64,000 nt of DNA from Aeromicrobium sp. (GCF_023146395.1 NZ_JAGLCD010000011.1:16334-80333), one strand, 5' to 3'. Numbered from the stretch's first letter, positions 28,979 to 38,851 are shown. The notes: generated by a model not told the origin, from the sequence alone. Translations and numbers: made by a program.

Positions 28979-30388
28979 ATGCCGTTCATGCCGCCGACCG
29001 ACTCGATGTTCCTGCTGGCCGAGTCGCGGGAGCACCCCATGCACGTCGGCGGGCTGCAGCTGTTCGAGCCGCCGGCCGATGCCGGCCCGCACTACGTGCG
29101 GGAGGTCCTCGACCAGTTCCGCGGCAACGACAACGTCAACCCGTTGTTCCGCAAGCGACCGGCCGAACCCGTGGGTGCGGTCGGCAGCACGTGGTGGACG
29201 CACGACGAGACGATCGACTTCGACTACCACGTGCGGCACTCGGCGCTGCCGGAGCCGCGGCGCATCCGCGAGCTGCTCCAGGCCACGTCGCTGTGGCACA
29301 GCTCGCTGCTCGACCGGCACCGCCCGTTGTGGGAGTGCCACGTCGTGGAGGGCCTCCAGGACGGCCGCTTCGCGGTCTACAACAAGGTCCACCACTCGAT
29401 GGTCGACGGCGTGTCCGCGATCCGGCTGATGCAGCGCTCGCTCAGCACCGACCCCGAGGCCGACGACTGCCTGCCGCCGTGGCTGCAGCCCGAACGCGCC
29501 CGGAACGCCCCGGGTGAATCGACCGGGTCGGGCGGATTCGGCCCGCTCGCCCTCGCGCGGTCGCTGGCTGGTGCGGTGGGCGACGTCGCCGGCGACCTCG
29601 CCGGTCTGCTGCCCGCCTCGGCCCGGATCGCGATGGAGGCGATCGGCTCCAACGACCTGACCCTCCCGCGAGCGCCCCGCACGATGTTCAACGTCCCGAT
29701 CGGTGGGGCCCGGCGCTTCGCCGCCCAGTCGTGGGAGATCGAGCGCATCCGGCGGGTCGCGAAGTCGTCGGCCACGACGATGAACGACGTCGTGCTCGCG
29801 ATGGTCTCCGGCGCCCTGCGGGAGTACCTCATCGAGAACCACGCCCTGCCCGACGACCCCATGACGGCGATGGTGCCGGTGTCGCTGTCGCTGCGCTCGG
29901 GCGGCGACCCGGCCGAGACCGGCCGCGACGGCGGCAACCAGGTCGGCGTCATCATCGTCAACCTGGCGACCGATCGGGAGAACGGCTCGACCCGCCTGGA
30001 GGAGATCGCCTACTCGTCGCGCCAGGCCAAGCGGATCCTCGGTGATCTCACCCCGACGCAGATCCTGGCGTTCTCGGCGCTGCAGATGCTGCCGCTCGCG
30101 TTCACGCCCGTGCCCGGCTTCGTCAAGTACACGCATCCGCCGTTCAACGTCATCGTGTCGAACGTTCCCGGTCCGACCGAGGAGATGTACTTCAACGGCG
30201 CGCGCCTGGACGGGATGTACCCCGTCTCGATCGCGCTCGACGGCCAGGCCATCAACATCACCTTGACGAGCCGCGCCGGCTACCTCGACGTCGGCATCAT
30301 CGGCTGCCGTCGCACGGTCCCGCACCTGCAGCGCCTCCTGCTGCACCTGGAGAGCGCCCTCTCCGAGCTCGAGGGCAGCTGGGGGTGA
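28979..30388 (+). CDS. Wax ester synthase/diacylglycerol acyltransferase (WS/DGAT)
   Basis: NKVHHSMVDGVSA (HHxxxDG), NVIVSNVPGPTEEMYFNGARL. Confidence 0.95.
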   Translation: MPFMPPTDSMFLLAESREHPMHVGGLQLFEPPADAGPHYVREVLDQFRGNDNVNPLFRKRPAEPVGAVGSTWWTHDETIDFDYHVRHSALPEPRRIRELLQATSLWHSSLLDRHRPLWECHVVEGLQDGRFAVYNKVHHSMVDGVSAIRLMQRSLSTDPEADDCLPPWLQPERARNAPGESTGSGGFGPLALARSLAGAVGDVAGDLAGLLPASARIAMEAIGSNDLTLPRAPRTMFNVPIGGARRFAAQSWEIERIRRVAKSSATTMNDVVLAMVSGALREYLIENHALPDDPMTAMVPVSLSLRSGGDPAETGRDGGNQVGVIIVNLATDRENGSTRLEEIAYSSRQAKRILGDLTPTQILAFSALQMLPLAFTPVPGFVKYTHPPFNVIVSNVPGPTEEMYFNGARLDGMYPVSIALDGQAINITLTSRAGYLDVGIIGCRRTVPHLQRLLLHLESALSELEGSWG

Positions 30389-30395
30389 GACCCCC

Positions 30396-30600
30396 ACCGG
30401 CGAAGCCGGTCAGCGAAGTCGTCGAGTGGTGCGCGAGGGACGAGCGCGGCGTATCGAGATGCTGCTCGCGTGACCTCGAGCGGTCGGACCGGCCGGTGGT
30501 CACGGCTACCTGCACCTGACGGGGTCTCGATACGCCGGCTCGCTAGCGCTCGCCGAGCACTCGACCAGCGAAGTGGGGACCACTCGACCAGCAGAGGGTG
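30396..30600. repeat. Intergenic repeat family C: imperfect long inverted repeat
   Basis: GTCGAGTGGTGCGCGAGGGACGAGCGCGGCGTATCGAGA (left) vs TCTCGATACGCCGGCTCGCTAGCGCTCGCCGAGCACTCGACC (right), about 170 bp overall. Confidence 0.75.
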
Positions 30601-30638
30601 GTCCGAGGCGCTTCGCCCGCATCCCCGACACTGGTCCG

Positions 30639-31526
30639 GTGAATGCGCTTCTGGCTGCGGTGGCCATCCTCGGGGTCTCGGCCTCGGGGCCGCTGATGGC
30701 CGCCACGACCGCGCCGGCCCTGGCGATCGCGTTCTGGCGCAATGCCGCAGCCTCGGCCGTGCTGGCGCCCGTGACCCTGCTGCGCCGGCGCGGGGAGCTC
30801 GCGGCGCTCTCAGCACGGGGGCGCCGCCTCGCGGTGGTCGCGGGGGTGATGCTGGCGCTCCACTTCGCGACGTGGGTCGGGTCGCTCAAGCTCACGTCGG
30901 TCGCCGCCGCCACCGCGCTCGTCACGACCCAGCTGGTCTGGGTCCTGCTGATCGACCGGCTGCGAGGGCGCTCGGTCCCGCTGCAGGCCGGTCTCGGGTG
31001 CGCCGTCGCGATCGCCGGTGTCCTGGTCGTCTCCGGCTTCGACTTCACGGTGTCGACGCGGGCCCTGGTGGGCGATGCGCTCGCCGTCGCGGGCGGGCTG
31101 TTCGCGGCGCTGTACCTCGTGGCCGGCAGCGCCGTGCGCACCGAGCTGTCGACGACGGCCTACACCGCGGTGTGCTACTCGGTCTGCAGCGCGGCGCTAC
31201 TCGTCGCGGTCGTCGTCGGCGGGGTCCCGCTGGTGGGGTTCTCGGCCCGTGACTGGCTGCTGATCGCCGGGGTGACGGTCGCGGCGCAGTTCCTCGGGCA
31301 CTCGATCATCAACCACCTGCTCGCGGTCATGAGCCCTACGGTCGTCTCGCTCATGCTCCTGCTGGAGGTGCCGCTGGCGGCCCTGCTCGCCGGCGCGTTC
31401 CTCGACCAGTCGCCGCACGCGGGCGTGTGGGTCGGTCTCGGACTGATCCTCATGGGTCTGGTGCTCGTAGTCACACGACGCTCACCGCGCGAGCCGGTGC
31501 TGGCCGAACCGCCCTTGGTCGACTGA
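30639..31526 (+). CDS. EamA/DMT family transporter
   Basis: Ten hydrophobic segments; GTG start at 30639; ORF upstream of this lies in repeat C. Confidence 0.88.
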   Translation: MNALLAAVAILGVSASGPLMAATTAPALAIAFWRNAAASAVLAPVTLLRRRGELAALSARGRRLAVVAGVMLALHFATWVGSLKLTSVAAATALVTTQLVWVLLIDRLRGRSVPLQAGLGCAVAIAGVLVVSGFDFTVSTRALVGDALAVAGGLFAALYLVAGSAVRTELSTTAYTAVCYSVCSAALLVAVVVGGVPLVGFSARDWLLIAGVTVAAQFLGHSIINHLLAVMSPTVVSLMLLLEVPLAALLAGAFLDQSPHAGVWVGLGLILMGLVLVVTRRSPREPVLAEPPLVD

Positions 31527-31618
31527 CCCGGCTCCTCGGGTGCGCCCGACTACCGGTGGGTAGAGTCGCCCTGATCATTGTGGGCTGTCGCCCCCCTTCT
31601 TTCATCAGGAGCCACCGC

Positions 31619-32812
31619 ATGGGACGTCTCGCCAGCACCGAGGGATTGACCGAGGAGCAGACCGCGATCCTCTCGACGATCCGCGAGTTCGTCGACGAGA
31701 AGATCATCCCGGTCGCGCAGGAGCTCGAGCACGCCGACGAGTACCCGACCGAGATCATCGAGGGTCTCAAGGAGCTCGGCGTCTTCGGCCTGACGATTCC
31801 CGAGGAGTACGACGGCCTGGGTGAGTCGCTGCTGACCTACGCGCTCGTGGTCGAGGAGATCGCGCGCGGATGGATGAGCGTCTCGGGCGTCATCAACACG
31901 CACTTCATCGTCGCCTACTTGCTGATGCAGCACGGCACGGAGGAGCAGAAGAAGAAGTATCTGCCGAAGATGGCGACGGGCGAGGTCCGGGGTGCGTTCA
32001 GCATGTCGGAGCCGGGCCTCGGCTCGGACGTCTCGGCGGTCTCGACCAAGGCCACCAAGACCGATGACGGCTCGTACTCGATCACGGGCCAGAAGATGTG
32101 GCTGACCAACGGCGGCACGTCCACGCTCGTCGCGGTCCTGTGCAAGACCGACGAGGGCGCCGAGAGCGTCTACAAGAACATGACGACGTTCCTGGTCGAG
32201 AAGGAGCCGGGCTTCGGCGAGACGGCCCAGGGCGTCACGGTGCCGGGCAAGATCGCGAAGATGGGCTACAAGGGCGTCGAGACGACCGAGATGATCCTGG
32301 AGGACCACCAGATCTCGGCCGAGCAGATCCTCGGCGGGGAGCCGGGCAAGGGCTTCTTCCAGATGATGGACGGCGTCGAGGTCGGCCGTGTCAACGTCGC
32401 CGCCCGTGCGTGTGGACTGGCGATCCGTGGATTCGAGCTCGCGATCGCCTACGCCCAGCAGCGCAAGACGTTCGGCAAGCAGATCGCCGACCACCAGGCG
32501 GTGCTGTTCCGCCTCGCCGAGATGGCCACCAAGGTCGAGACGATCCACACCATGATGGTCAAGGCGGCCCGCCTGAAGGACACCGGCAAGCGCATGGACG
32601 TCGAGGCCGGCATGGCCAAGATGCTCGCCTCGGAGTACGCCAACGAGGTCGTCGAGGACTCCTTCCGCATCCACGGCGGCTACGGCTACTCCAAGGAGTA
32701 CGAGATCGAGCGCCTGATGCGCGAGGTCAAGTTCATGCTGATCGGTGAGGGCACGTCCGACATCCAGAAGATGATCATCGGTCGTTCGCTGCTCAAGGAC
32801 TACAAGCTCTGA
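31619..32812 (+). CDS. Acyl-CoA dehydrogenase
   Basis: FSMSEPGLGSDVSAVSTKA, DSFRIHGGYGYSKEYEIERLMREVKFMLIGEGTSDIQKMIIGR. Confidence 0.95.
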   Translation: MGRLASTEGLTEEQTAILSTIREFVDEKIIPVAQELEHADEYPTEIIEGLKELGVFGLTIPEEYDGLGESLLTYALVVEEIARGWMSVSGVINTHFIVAYLLMQHGTEEQKKKYLPKMATGEVRGAFSMSEPGLGSDVSAVSTKATKTDDGSYSITGQKMWLTNGGTSTLVAVLCKTDEGAESVYKNMTTFLVEKEPGFGETAQGVTVPGKIAKMGYKGVETTEMILEDHQISAEQILGGEPGKGFFQMMDGVEVGRVNVAARACGLAIRGFELAIAYAQQRKTFGKQIADHQAVLFRLAEMATKVETIHTMMVKAARLKDTGKRMDVEAGMAKMLASEYANEVVEDSFRIHGGYGYSKEYEIERLMREVKFMLIGEGTSDIQKMIIGRSLLKDYKL

Positions 32813-32921
32813 GACGTGGTGCTGGTGGGCTGACGGGAATGTTCCGTCGGCCCGCCGCGCTATGCTGAGCAGACTGCTTCGGCAGTGGCCCCTGACGTTC
32901 GAGGGGTTTGACAACTCCAGA

Positions 32922-33292
32922 GGGGCTGATCGGTTTCGACTGTGGTCGTTCGGATCAGGTGAAGCGGGTAGAGAAGGCAACGTCATCTCTCAAACGATCG
33001 TTGCAACCCAATAAGTGCCGATTCCAAGCGCACTGACTTCGCCCTCGCTGCCTGACAGCGACTGGTGAAGGGCAGACCCGGGAGCGTCCCCGTCCCGGAT
33101 CGTCTGTCTCATTGAGGGGACTTGCTGGTCATGCCGTGCCACGAGGCGTGATCGGGACTCTTGCGTGGCTGAGCCTGTCGGTGACGCGTTCGTCCGAGCA
33201 CCGAGGCTGAGAAAAGCGCCAGACGAACTGCACCCGGAGAAGCCCTGATGCAGCGTCATAGGACCGGGGTTCGATTCCCCGCAGCTCCACCA
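32922..33292 (+). ncRNA. ssrA: Transfer-messenger RNA (tmRNA)
   Basis: 5' GGGGCTGATCGGTTTCGAC, tag ORF GCC GAT TCC AAG CGC ACT GAC TTC GCC CTC GCT GCC TGA = ADSKRTDFALAA*, 3' GGGGTTCGATTCCCCGCAGCTCCACCA. Confidence 0.97.
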
Positions 33293-33337
33293 CGCCACTG
33301 AGGCCGCCCCCGTTCTGTGGGGGCGGCCTCAGTGGCG
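33293..33337 (+). terminator. Rho-independent-type terminator of tmRNA
   Basis: CGCCACTGAGGCCGCCCCC-GTTCTGT-GGGGGCGGCCTCAGTGGCG, perfect 19-bp stem followed by TTA. Confidence 0.9.
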
Positions 33338-33464
33338 TTATCGAAAGTGCAGTGAATCGAGTGGGCCCCTCTGTCGGCGACGAAGTCGCCCATTCTGAGG
33401 GATCCCCGCAGCTCCCCGCAGCCTGCGAGCGCCGGTGCCACGCCACCAGTGAGGCGAACGCCCG

Positions 33465-34802
33465 TCAGCCAGCCCCAGCCCCCGCCGACCCCGACCCAGC
33501 CCCCGCTGCCCCCGCCAACCGCCCCACGACCGCGTCGAGCCACCGCCCCACGTGCTCGCGCGCCTGCGGCGTGTCGGGGTAGCGGCACCGCAGGTGGAGG
33601 CCGTCGTCGCCGGCGAGGAACCACGCCATGACGCCGTCGGGACGGGTCACGGCCGAGACCCACTGCACCTCGAGCCCGGGCGGAACCTCGGGCAGGCGCC
33701 GGGTGTCGAGCCAGGAGAGCGCGAACATGCCGGGCGGCGCGAGCTCGTGGTCGAGGTGGCCGAGGATCGGGGCCAGCGGATGGGCGCCCAGCTTCATCGC
33801 CTCCCGCAGGGCGGCCGCGCATCCCGTGGGCGAGGGGTCGGTGCAGTCGAGCACCGAGTTGGTGATGAACCAGCCGACCGATCCGTACCAGGAGGGGTCG
33901 TCGCGGCTGTGGACTGGAAACACGGCACGCAACGCGTGCCCGGAGAGCTCGGTCGTGACCGCCGCGACCTCGGCGATCGCGAGCGCCGTGAGCCGGACTC
34001 CGTGGTCGGCGGCCTGCTTCTCGAGCGCCTCCAGCTGCCCCGGGTCGAGCACGTCGCGCACCTCGACCACCTCGGCGCGCGGCTCGCTGACGTCACCCAG
34101 CGGCAGGGGGAAGACGGGCAGGCTCCCGCCGCCGGCCGCGAGCACCTCGGCCCAACGGCGGCCCACCCAGTGAGGCGTCGCGTCCTGCTGCTCGAGCAGC
34201 AGCGTGTGGGCGGCGAACGGCGGGGCCGGACTGAGGCCGGCTCCCGGAGCCCGACCGGCGACGACGTCGGCGAGGCACGCCCGCAGGTCGCGCAGCAGCA
34301 CCAGGAGTGACCACATGTCGAGGTGGGCGTGGTCGCCGGCGATGACCACGACGGGGCGAGGGTCGTGGCCCTCGTCCGGCGTGACGACGCAGAGCCGGTG
34401 CGACGGGGTGGCGAAGGGACGGCAGGACTCGTCCAGCACCCGGCGGAGCACGAGCCGCGACGGCTCGGACGGATCCGCCGGCGGGTGCTCGACCCAGTCG
34501 CCGTGGACGAGCTCGGTCTCGCGCAGCGTCAGCTCGCCACCGGCGTCGGAGAATGCCGTGTGCAGCGTGCCGTGGCGTGCGACGACGGCCGACCAGGCGT
34601 GCGCGAGCTGCGCCGGGGTCGCCGTAACGTCGAGCCGGAACGCCAGCGCCATCCACGACCCGGCGCGGTCACCGGCGCTGGTGTGGAGGCGTTGGTCGTA
34701 GGAGATCGGCACCACGGCGCCAGGCACGCCGGCCGGCCCCGTGGAGAGACTCGTCACACGACCCGGGGGGAGCACCATGTGAGCCACGTTCGTGAGTCGC
34801 AT
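33465..34802 (-). CDS. Condensation/PapA-type acyltransferase-like protein (stand-alone C domain)
   Basis: VVIAGDHAHLDMWSLLVLLRDL (HxxxD active-site-like), WFITNSVLD, low-complexity GSGSAGAGAG tail. Confidence 0.75.
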   Translation of the reverse strand: MRLTNVAHMVLPPGRVTSLSTGPAGVPGAVVPISYDQRLHTSAGDRAGSWMALAFRLDVTATPAQLAHAWSAVVARHGTLHTAFSDAGGELTLRETELVHGDWVEHPPADPSEPSRLVLRRVLDESCRPFATPSHRLCVVTPDEGHDPRPVVVIAGDHAHLDMWSLLVLLRDLRACLADVVAGRAPGAGLSPAPPFAAHTLLLEQQDATPHWVGRRWAEVLAAGGGSLPVFPLPLGDVSEPRAEVVEVRDVLDPGQLEALEKQAADHGVRLTALAIAEVAAVTTELSGHALRAVFPVHSRDDPSWYGSVGWFITNSVLDCTDPSPTGCAAALREAMKLGAHPLAPILGHLDHELAPPGMFALSWLDTRRLPEVPPGLEVQWVSAVTRPDGVMAWFLAGDDGLHLRCRYPDTPQAREHVGRWLDAVVGRLAGAAGAGSGSAGAGAG

Positions 34803-34893
34803 CGCGGTTATCCTAGGCGCGGCGATGCCCGGGAAGCAGGACATGGGCGGGGGTGCCGGGCGACGGGCGGCAGACGACAGAGCGCGAGGTGGC

Positions 34894-35679
34894 GTGGACA
34901 CATTCACCACGAACGGCGCGACGCTGGCGTTCGACGTCGACGGCACCGAGGGACCCCTGGTGGTGCAGCTGCACGGCCTGACCTCGAGCCGTGAGCGTGA
35001 CCGACAGCTCGGGCTCGACCTGTCGCGGGCGCTGCGCGGGCACCGGATCCTGCGCTACGACGCTCGGGGGCACGGTGAGTCCACCGGCACCGCTGATCCC
35101 GTGAAGTACCAGTGGGACCGGCTGGCGGTCGACCTGCTCGCGCTGCTCGACCACGTGGCCCCGGGCGAGACGGTTCACGCCGTCGGCCCGTCGATGGGTA
35201 CCGGCACGATGCTGCATGCCGCGACGCGGGAGCCGGGACGCTTCGCGAGCCTGACCCTGGTGACCCCGCCGACCGCGGGCCGGACCCGGCGCCAGCAGGC
35301 CGAGACATACCGCGCGAACGCCGACCTCGTGGAGCGGGAGGGCATCGGCGCGTTCCACGCGCTCGACGTCGAGTCGCCCGCGGTGCCGGCGATGGGCCAC
35401 GCGCCCGAGACCGCACCGACCGTGCCGGAGGCCCTGCTGCCGTCGGTGCTGCGCGGGGCCGCCGCGAGCGACCTGCCCCACCGCAAGCTCGTCGTCCGCC
35501 TCCAGGTGCCGACTTTGGTGCTGGCCTGGACGGGGGACCGCACCCACCCCATGACGACCGCGAACCGGCTGCACCGGATGATCCATGGCAGCCGGCTCGA
35601 GGTCGCGCGCACCCCGTACGGGATCGTGGCCTGGCCCGGCCTGTTCGCCGAGCACGTCGTCACGTCGAAGCGCGCCTGA
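34894..35679 (+). CDS. Alpha/beta hydrolase
   Basis: VVQLHGLTSSRERD, RILRYDARGHGES, VGPSMGTGTML; GTG start proposed at 34894. Confidence 0.85.
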   Translation: MDTFTTNGATLAFDVDGTEGPLVVQLHGLTSSRERDRQLGLDLSRALRGHRILRYDARGHGESTGTADPVKYQWDRLAVDLLALLDHVAPGETVHAVGPSMGTGTMLHAATREPGRFASLTLVTPPTAGRTRRQQAETYRANADLVEREGIGAFHALDVESPAVPAMGHAPETAPTVPEALLPSVLRGAAASDLPHRKLVVRLQVPTLVLAWTGDRTHPMTTANRLHRMIHGSRLEVARTPYGIVAWPGLFAEHVVTSKRA

Positions 35680-35732
35680 GGCACGTCGCCCCGCGTCGCG
35701 GATCCTCCCGCGGCGCAGGGCGACGTGCAGTC

Positions 35733-38066
35733 TCACGACGACAGCTGGTCGAACCGGTAGAGGAAGGCCGCCATCTGCTCGCGCAGGACCGACTCCGACC
35801 CCCGGAACGTCGGCGCTTCGCCTCGCTCGAGGTAGCCGGTCGTGATGTCAGTCATCGCGAGCCACTCGATCTCGTCGAAGAACGTGGCGGTCGTCGGTAC
35901 GTCGCTGAAGGTCGGACCGTCCTCGTCGACGAAGTCGCTGCCCGCCGTGCGGTAGAGGAAGGCGGCCATCTGCTCGCGCAGGACTGGCTGCGACGGCCGG
36001 AACGTCGTGGTGCCGTCGGCCTCGGCGTACCCCGTCGTGACGCCCTGGTCGGCGAGCCACGTGATCTCGCGGTAGAACGTGTGCGTCGGAGCAACGTCGG
36101 TGAACGGCGACACCGCAGGCGCCTCCCACGTCGGCTGCCCGGCGAAGCGGTAGAGGAAGGCGGCCATCTGCTCACGCAGGACTGGCTGCGACGGCCGGAA
36201 CGTCGTGGTGCCGTCGGCCTCGGCGTACCCGGTCGTGATGCCTCGGCCGGCCAGCCACGAGATCTCCGAGAAGAAGACGTGCGTCGAAGTCACGTCCGTG
36301 AACGGCGCGGGCTCAGGCTCGACGAGGTCGGTCACCCCGAAGAACGTCGTGGTGCCCGAGACCTCGTTGCCGACGATCACGAGCGCCTCGCCCGTGGGGG
36401 AGTCGGTCGCGCTCACGAACGTGAGCCCCTCGGGCCCGAGGTCTCCGGCCGAGGCCAGGAATGCGGCCGGGTCGGCAGCCTCCTCGATGCCGTCCTCGAC
36501 CGAGACCGCGAAGTCGCGGTTGTTGACGTACGTGACGTACTCGGCGTTCGCGGGGTCGGAGATGTCGTAGACCATGACGCCGCCGACCCGCTCCAGGCCG
36601 ATGAACGCGTAGGTGCGGCCGCCGACGGTGCCGATCGTGAGGTTCTCGGGCTCGGGGCCCTTGTCGTCGCTGCGGCCCTCGAAGTTCGACTCGGAGTGGT
36701 TCGAGTTGAAGTAGTTCGGGACCACGCGGGCCACGGTCTGCTCGAAGTCGTCGCCGGAGTCGAACACCTGGGTGCCGTCGGTCGTCCAGATCGAGAAGGA
36801 GCGCGAGCCGAAGGAGTACAGCTCGTCGAAGCACGTGCCCGCCTCGTTCAGGCCGGAGGCCGTCGAGACGTTGAGCCGGCCCAGCGCGGCGTCGCCGCGG
36901 AGCTCGGCGAGCGGGGAGTCCTCGCAGATCGGCGGGACGCCACCCTTGCCGAGGTCCTTGACGCGCGACGGCTCCTCGTAGTCGCCCCACTCACGGGCAT
37001 CGCCCTCGTTCGCGGTGACGAGATAGGTCGAGCCGCTGGCCTGGTAGGCGTTGATGCCGTCGGGCATGTACAGGCCCTTGACCGGCCACTCGCCGATCTT
37101 GATCTCGGGGCCCTTCGAGGCGCTGTCGCGGTCCGAGGGGTCGAAACCCTGGCCGGGGACGCTGTGGTCCTTCGCGCCGAGCGGCCAGATGTCGGTGACG
37201 GTCGCGGTGGCGAGGTCGACCACGGCGACCGCGTTGGCCTCCTGCAGGACCGCGTAGGCCGTCGTGCCGTCCGGGGCGATCGCGACGTACTCGGGCTCGA
37301 GATTCCGCGAGACGGGGTTGCCCTCCTCCGGCGTCGGGCCGAAGATCCGCACGGCCGGGTCGAGGGTCCGGCTGCCGTCGGCCTCGAACTCGTGGAACGT
37401 GGCGGTGCGCACGGCCTCCTGCGTGGGGGCCGCGACCGTCGCCGGAAGGTCGACGACGCCGACCGACCCCTCCGGGTCGAGGCTGAAGTCGTCGGCCGGC
37501 TCGCCCTCGTTGGCCACGACCGCGCGGGTCCCGTCCGGCGTCACGGCCACCATGTCGGGCAGTGCGCCGACCTGGACGGTGCCGAGGATCTCGAGCGACG
37601 CCGCATCGGCGAACAGCAGCCAGCCGGCGTCGGTCTTGGTGGGGGCCTCGATCGCGGCGACGACCAGGCCGTCGGGGCGGATCGCGACGGAGTTCGCGAC
37701 GGCGCCCTCGCCGATCGCTGCCGCGTCGGAGGCGACGATCGCGCCGACCAGGGTCGGTGCCGTGGGGTCGGCGGCGTCCAGCACGTCGATCTCGCCCGAC
37801 TCGGCGTTGACCACGAACGTGCGCTGTGTCGCGGCGTGGAACGTCACGATCTCGGCGGCACTGGCGTCGAAGACGTTGGTGCGGAACGTGCCGAGGACGT
37901 CGAGGGCCAGCGTGGCCTCGTCGGCGGAGTCGCGGTGGACGGTGTCGGCGGCCTGGGCCGGGCCCAGCAGCGTCAGCGGCGCCAGGAGCGCCGAGGTGGT
38001 CAGGACGACGCCCAGGGAGCGTCGGAGCCGGCGAGAGGTCGCGGGCCGGGTGGGGGAGGAAGGCAT
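35733..38066 (-). CDS. Secreted choice-of-anchor I-type protein with three C-terminal SLH-like repeats
   Basis: Signal peptide; LGTFRTNVFDASAAEIVTFHAATQRTFVVNAESGEIDVLD; three FTDV...FFSEISWLAGRGITTGYAEADGTTTFRPSQPVLREQMAAFLYR repeats. Confidence 0.88.
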   Translation of the reverse strand: MPSSPTRPATSRRLRRSLGVVLTTSALLAPLTLLGPAQAADTVHRDSADEATLALDVLGTFRTNVFDASAAEIVTFHAATQRTFVVNAESGEIDVLDAADPTAPTLVGAIVASDAAAIGEGAVANSVAIRPDGLVVAAIEAPTKTDAGWLLFADAASLEILGTVQVGALPDMVAVTPDGTRAVVANEGEPADDFSLDPEGSVGVVDLPATVAAPTQEAVRTATFHEFEADGSRTLDPAVRIFGPTPEEGNPVSRNLEPEYVAIAPDGTTAYAVLQEANAVAVVDLATATVTDIWPLGAKDHSVPGQGFDPSDRDSASKGPEIKIGEWPVKGLYMPDGINAYQASGSTYLVTANEGDAREWGDYEEPSRVKDLGKGGVPPICEDSPLAELRGDAALGRLNVSTASGLNEAGTCFDELYSFGSRSFSIWTTDGTQVFDSGDDFEQTVARVVPNYFNSNHSESNFEGRSDDKGPEPENLTIGTVGGRTYAFIGLERVGGVMVYDISDPANAEYVTYVNNRDFAVSVEDGIEEAADPAAFLASAGDLGPEGLTFVSATDSPTGEALVIVGNEVSGTTTFFGVTDLVEPEPAPFTDVTSTHVFFSEISWLAGRGITTGYAEADGTTTFRPSQPVLREQMAAFLYRFAGQPTWEAPAVSPFTDVAPTHTFYREITWLADQGVTTGYAEADGTTTFRPSQPVLREQMAAFLYRTAGSDFVDEDGPTFSDVPTTATFFDEIEWLAMTDITTGYLERGEAPTFRGSESVLREQMAAFLYRFDQLSS
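35949..36237. repeat. Near-identical about 90-bp direct repeats (198-bp period) encoding SLH-like modules
   Basis: 35949.. and 36147.. GCGGTAGAGGAAGGCGGCCATCTGCTC(G/A)CGCAGGACTGGCTGCGACGG...CCTCGGCGTACCC. Confidence 0.85.
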
Positions 38067-38190
38067 GGCCGGGAACGTAGGCAGGCCCGGTGACGCGATG
38101 GTGGACCTCAGGTGACTCCCAGGTGGCCCGGCGGCAGTGGGGCCGTCCGGGCTACACGAGCCTGGCCCGAGAGGACCAGGCCCAGGAAGA

Positions 38191-38802
38191 TCAGGCCCAG
38201 AGGGTCGTGCCGAACTGGAACCAGATCAGGGTCGCGATGACGACGTACCAGAGCGCCACGATCAGGACGCGCCAGTCGTTGACGAAACGGGTGAGTGCCG
38301 ACTCGGGCCGGTACTCGATCAGGACCTGGCCGATCGAGACCACGAACATCGGGATCATCATGAGCCACACGACGATGCAGTAGGGGCAGAGCACCTGGAT
38401 GTCGTAGATGCTCTGGCTCTGCAGCCACGTGACGAAGCCGATGCCGAACGTGACGCCGATCGCGATACCGCCCCAGAACCACCGGGGGAGGATGACGCGC
38501 GAGACCAGCAGCACGCCGAGCAGCACGACCATCGTAAAGCCGACGATGCCCATGAGCGGGTTCGGGAAGCCGAACACCGAGGCTTGCCACTGGTTGACGA
38601 CGCCCCCACAGCTCACGAAGGCGCTGAGGTCGCAGGCCAGGGCCTCCTGCGGGTTCTCCAGCAGGTTGACCTTCTCGATCGTGAGGATCAAGGCCGAGGC
38701 GAGCGCGATGCCACCGGTCACGATCAGGAAGGCCCCGTAGCCGCGCAGGCCCTCGCGGAGCTCGGTGGAGCGGGGCTGGGTCGGAGTGTCGGTCGCGGTC
38801 AC
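38191..38802 (-). CDS. Vitamin K epoxide reductase (VKOR) family protein
   Basis: Cys pair SAFVSCGG..., CPYC motif (VLCPYCIVVW), four TM helices. Confidence 0.9.
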   Translation of the reverse strand: MTATDTPTQPRSTELREGLRGYGAFLIVTGGIALASALILTIEKVNLLENPQEALACDLSAFVSCGGVVNQWQASVFGFPNPLMGIVGFTMVVLLGVLLVSRVILPRWFWGGIAIGVTFGIGFVTWLQSQSIYDIQVLCPYCIVVWLMMIPMFVVSIGQVLIEYRPESALTRFVNDWRVLIVALWYVVIATLIWFQFGTTLWA

Positions 38803-38851
38803 GGCGACAGTCTAGGCAGAAACGGTGACACCCCGACGTACCATCGGTATG

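Noticed and set aside
35949-36237. Regularly spaced repeats suggestive of CRISPR
   Set aside because: 66-codon period repeats inside one CDS encoding SLH-like modules.
35112-38093. 993-aa plus-strand ORF
   Set aside because: Antisense shadow of the choice-of-anchor/SLH gene; shadow composition, no domain recognised.
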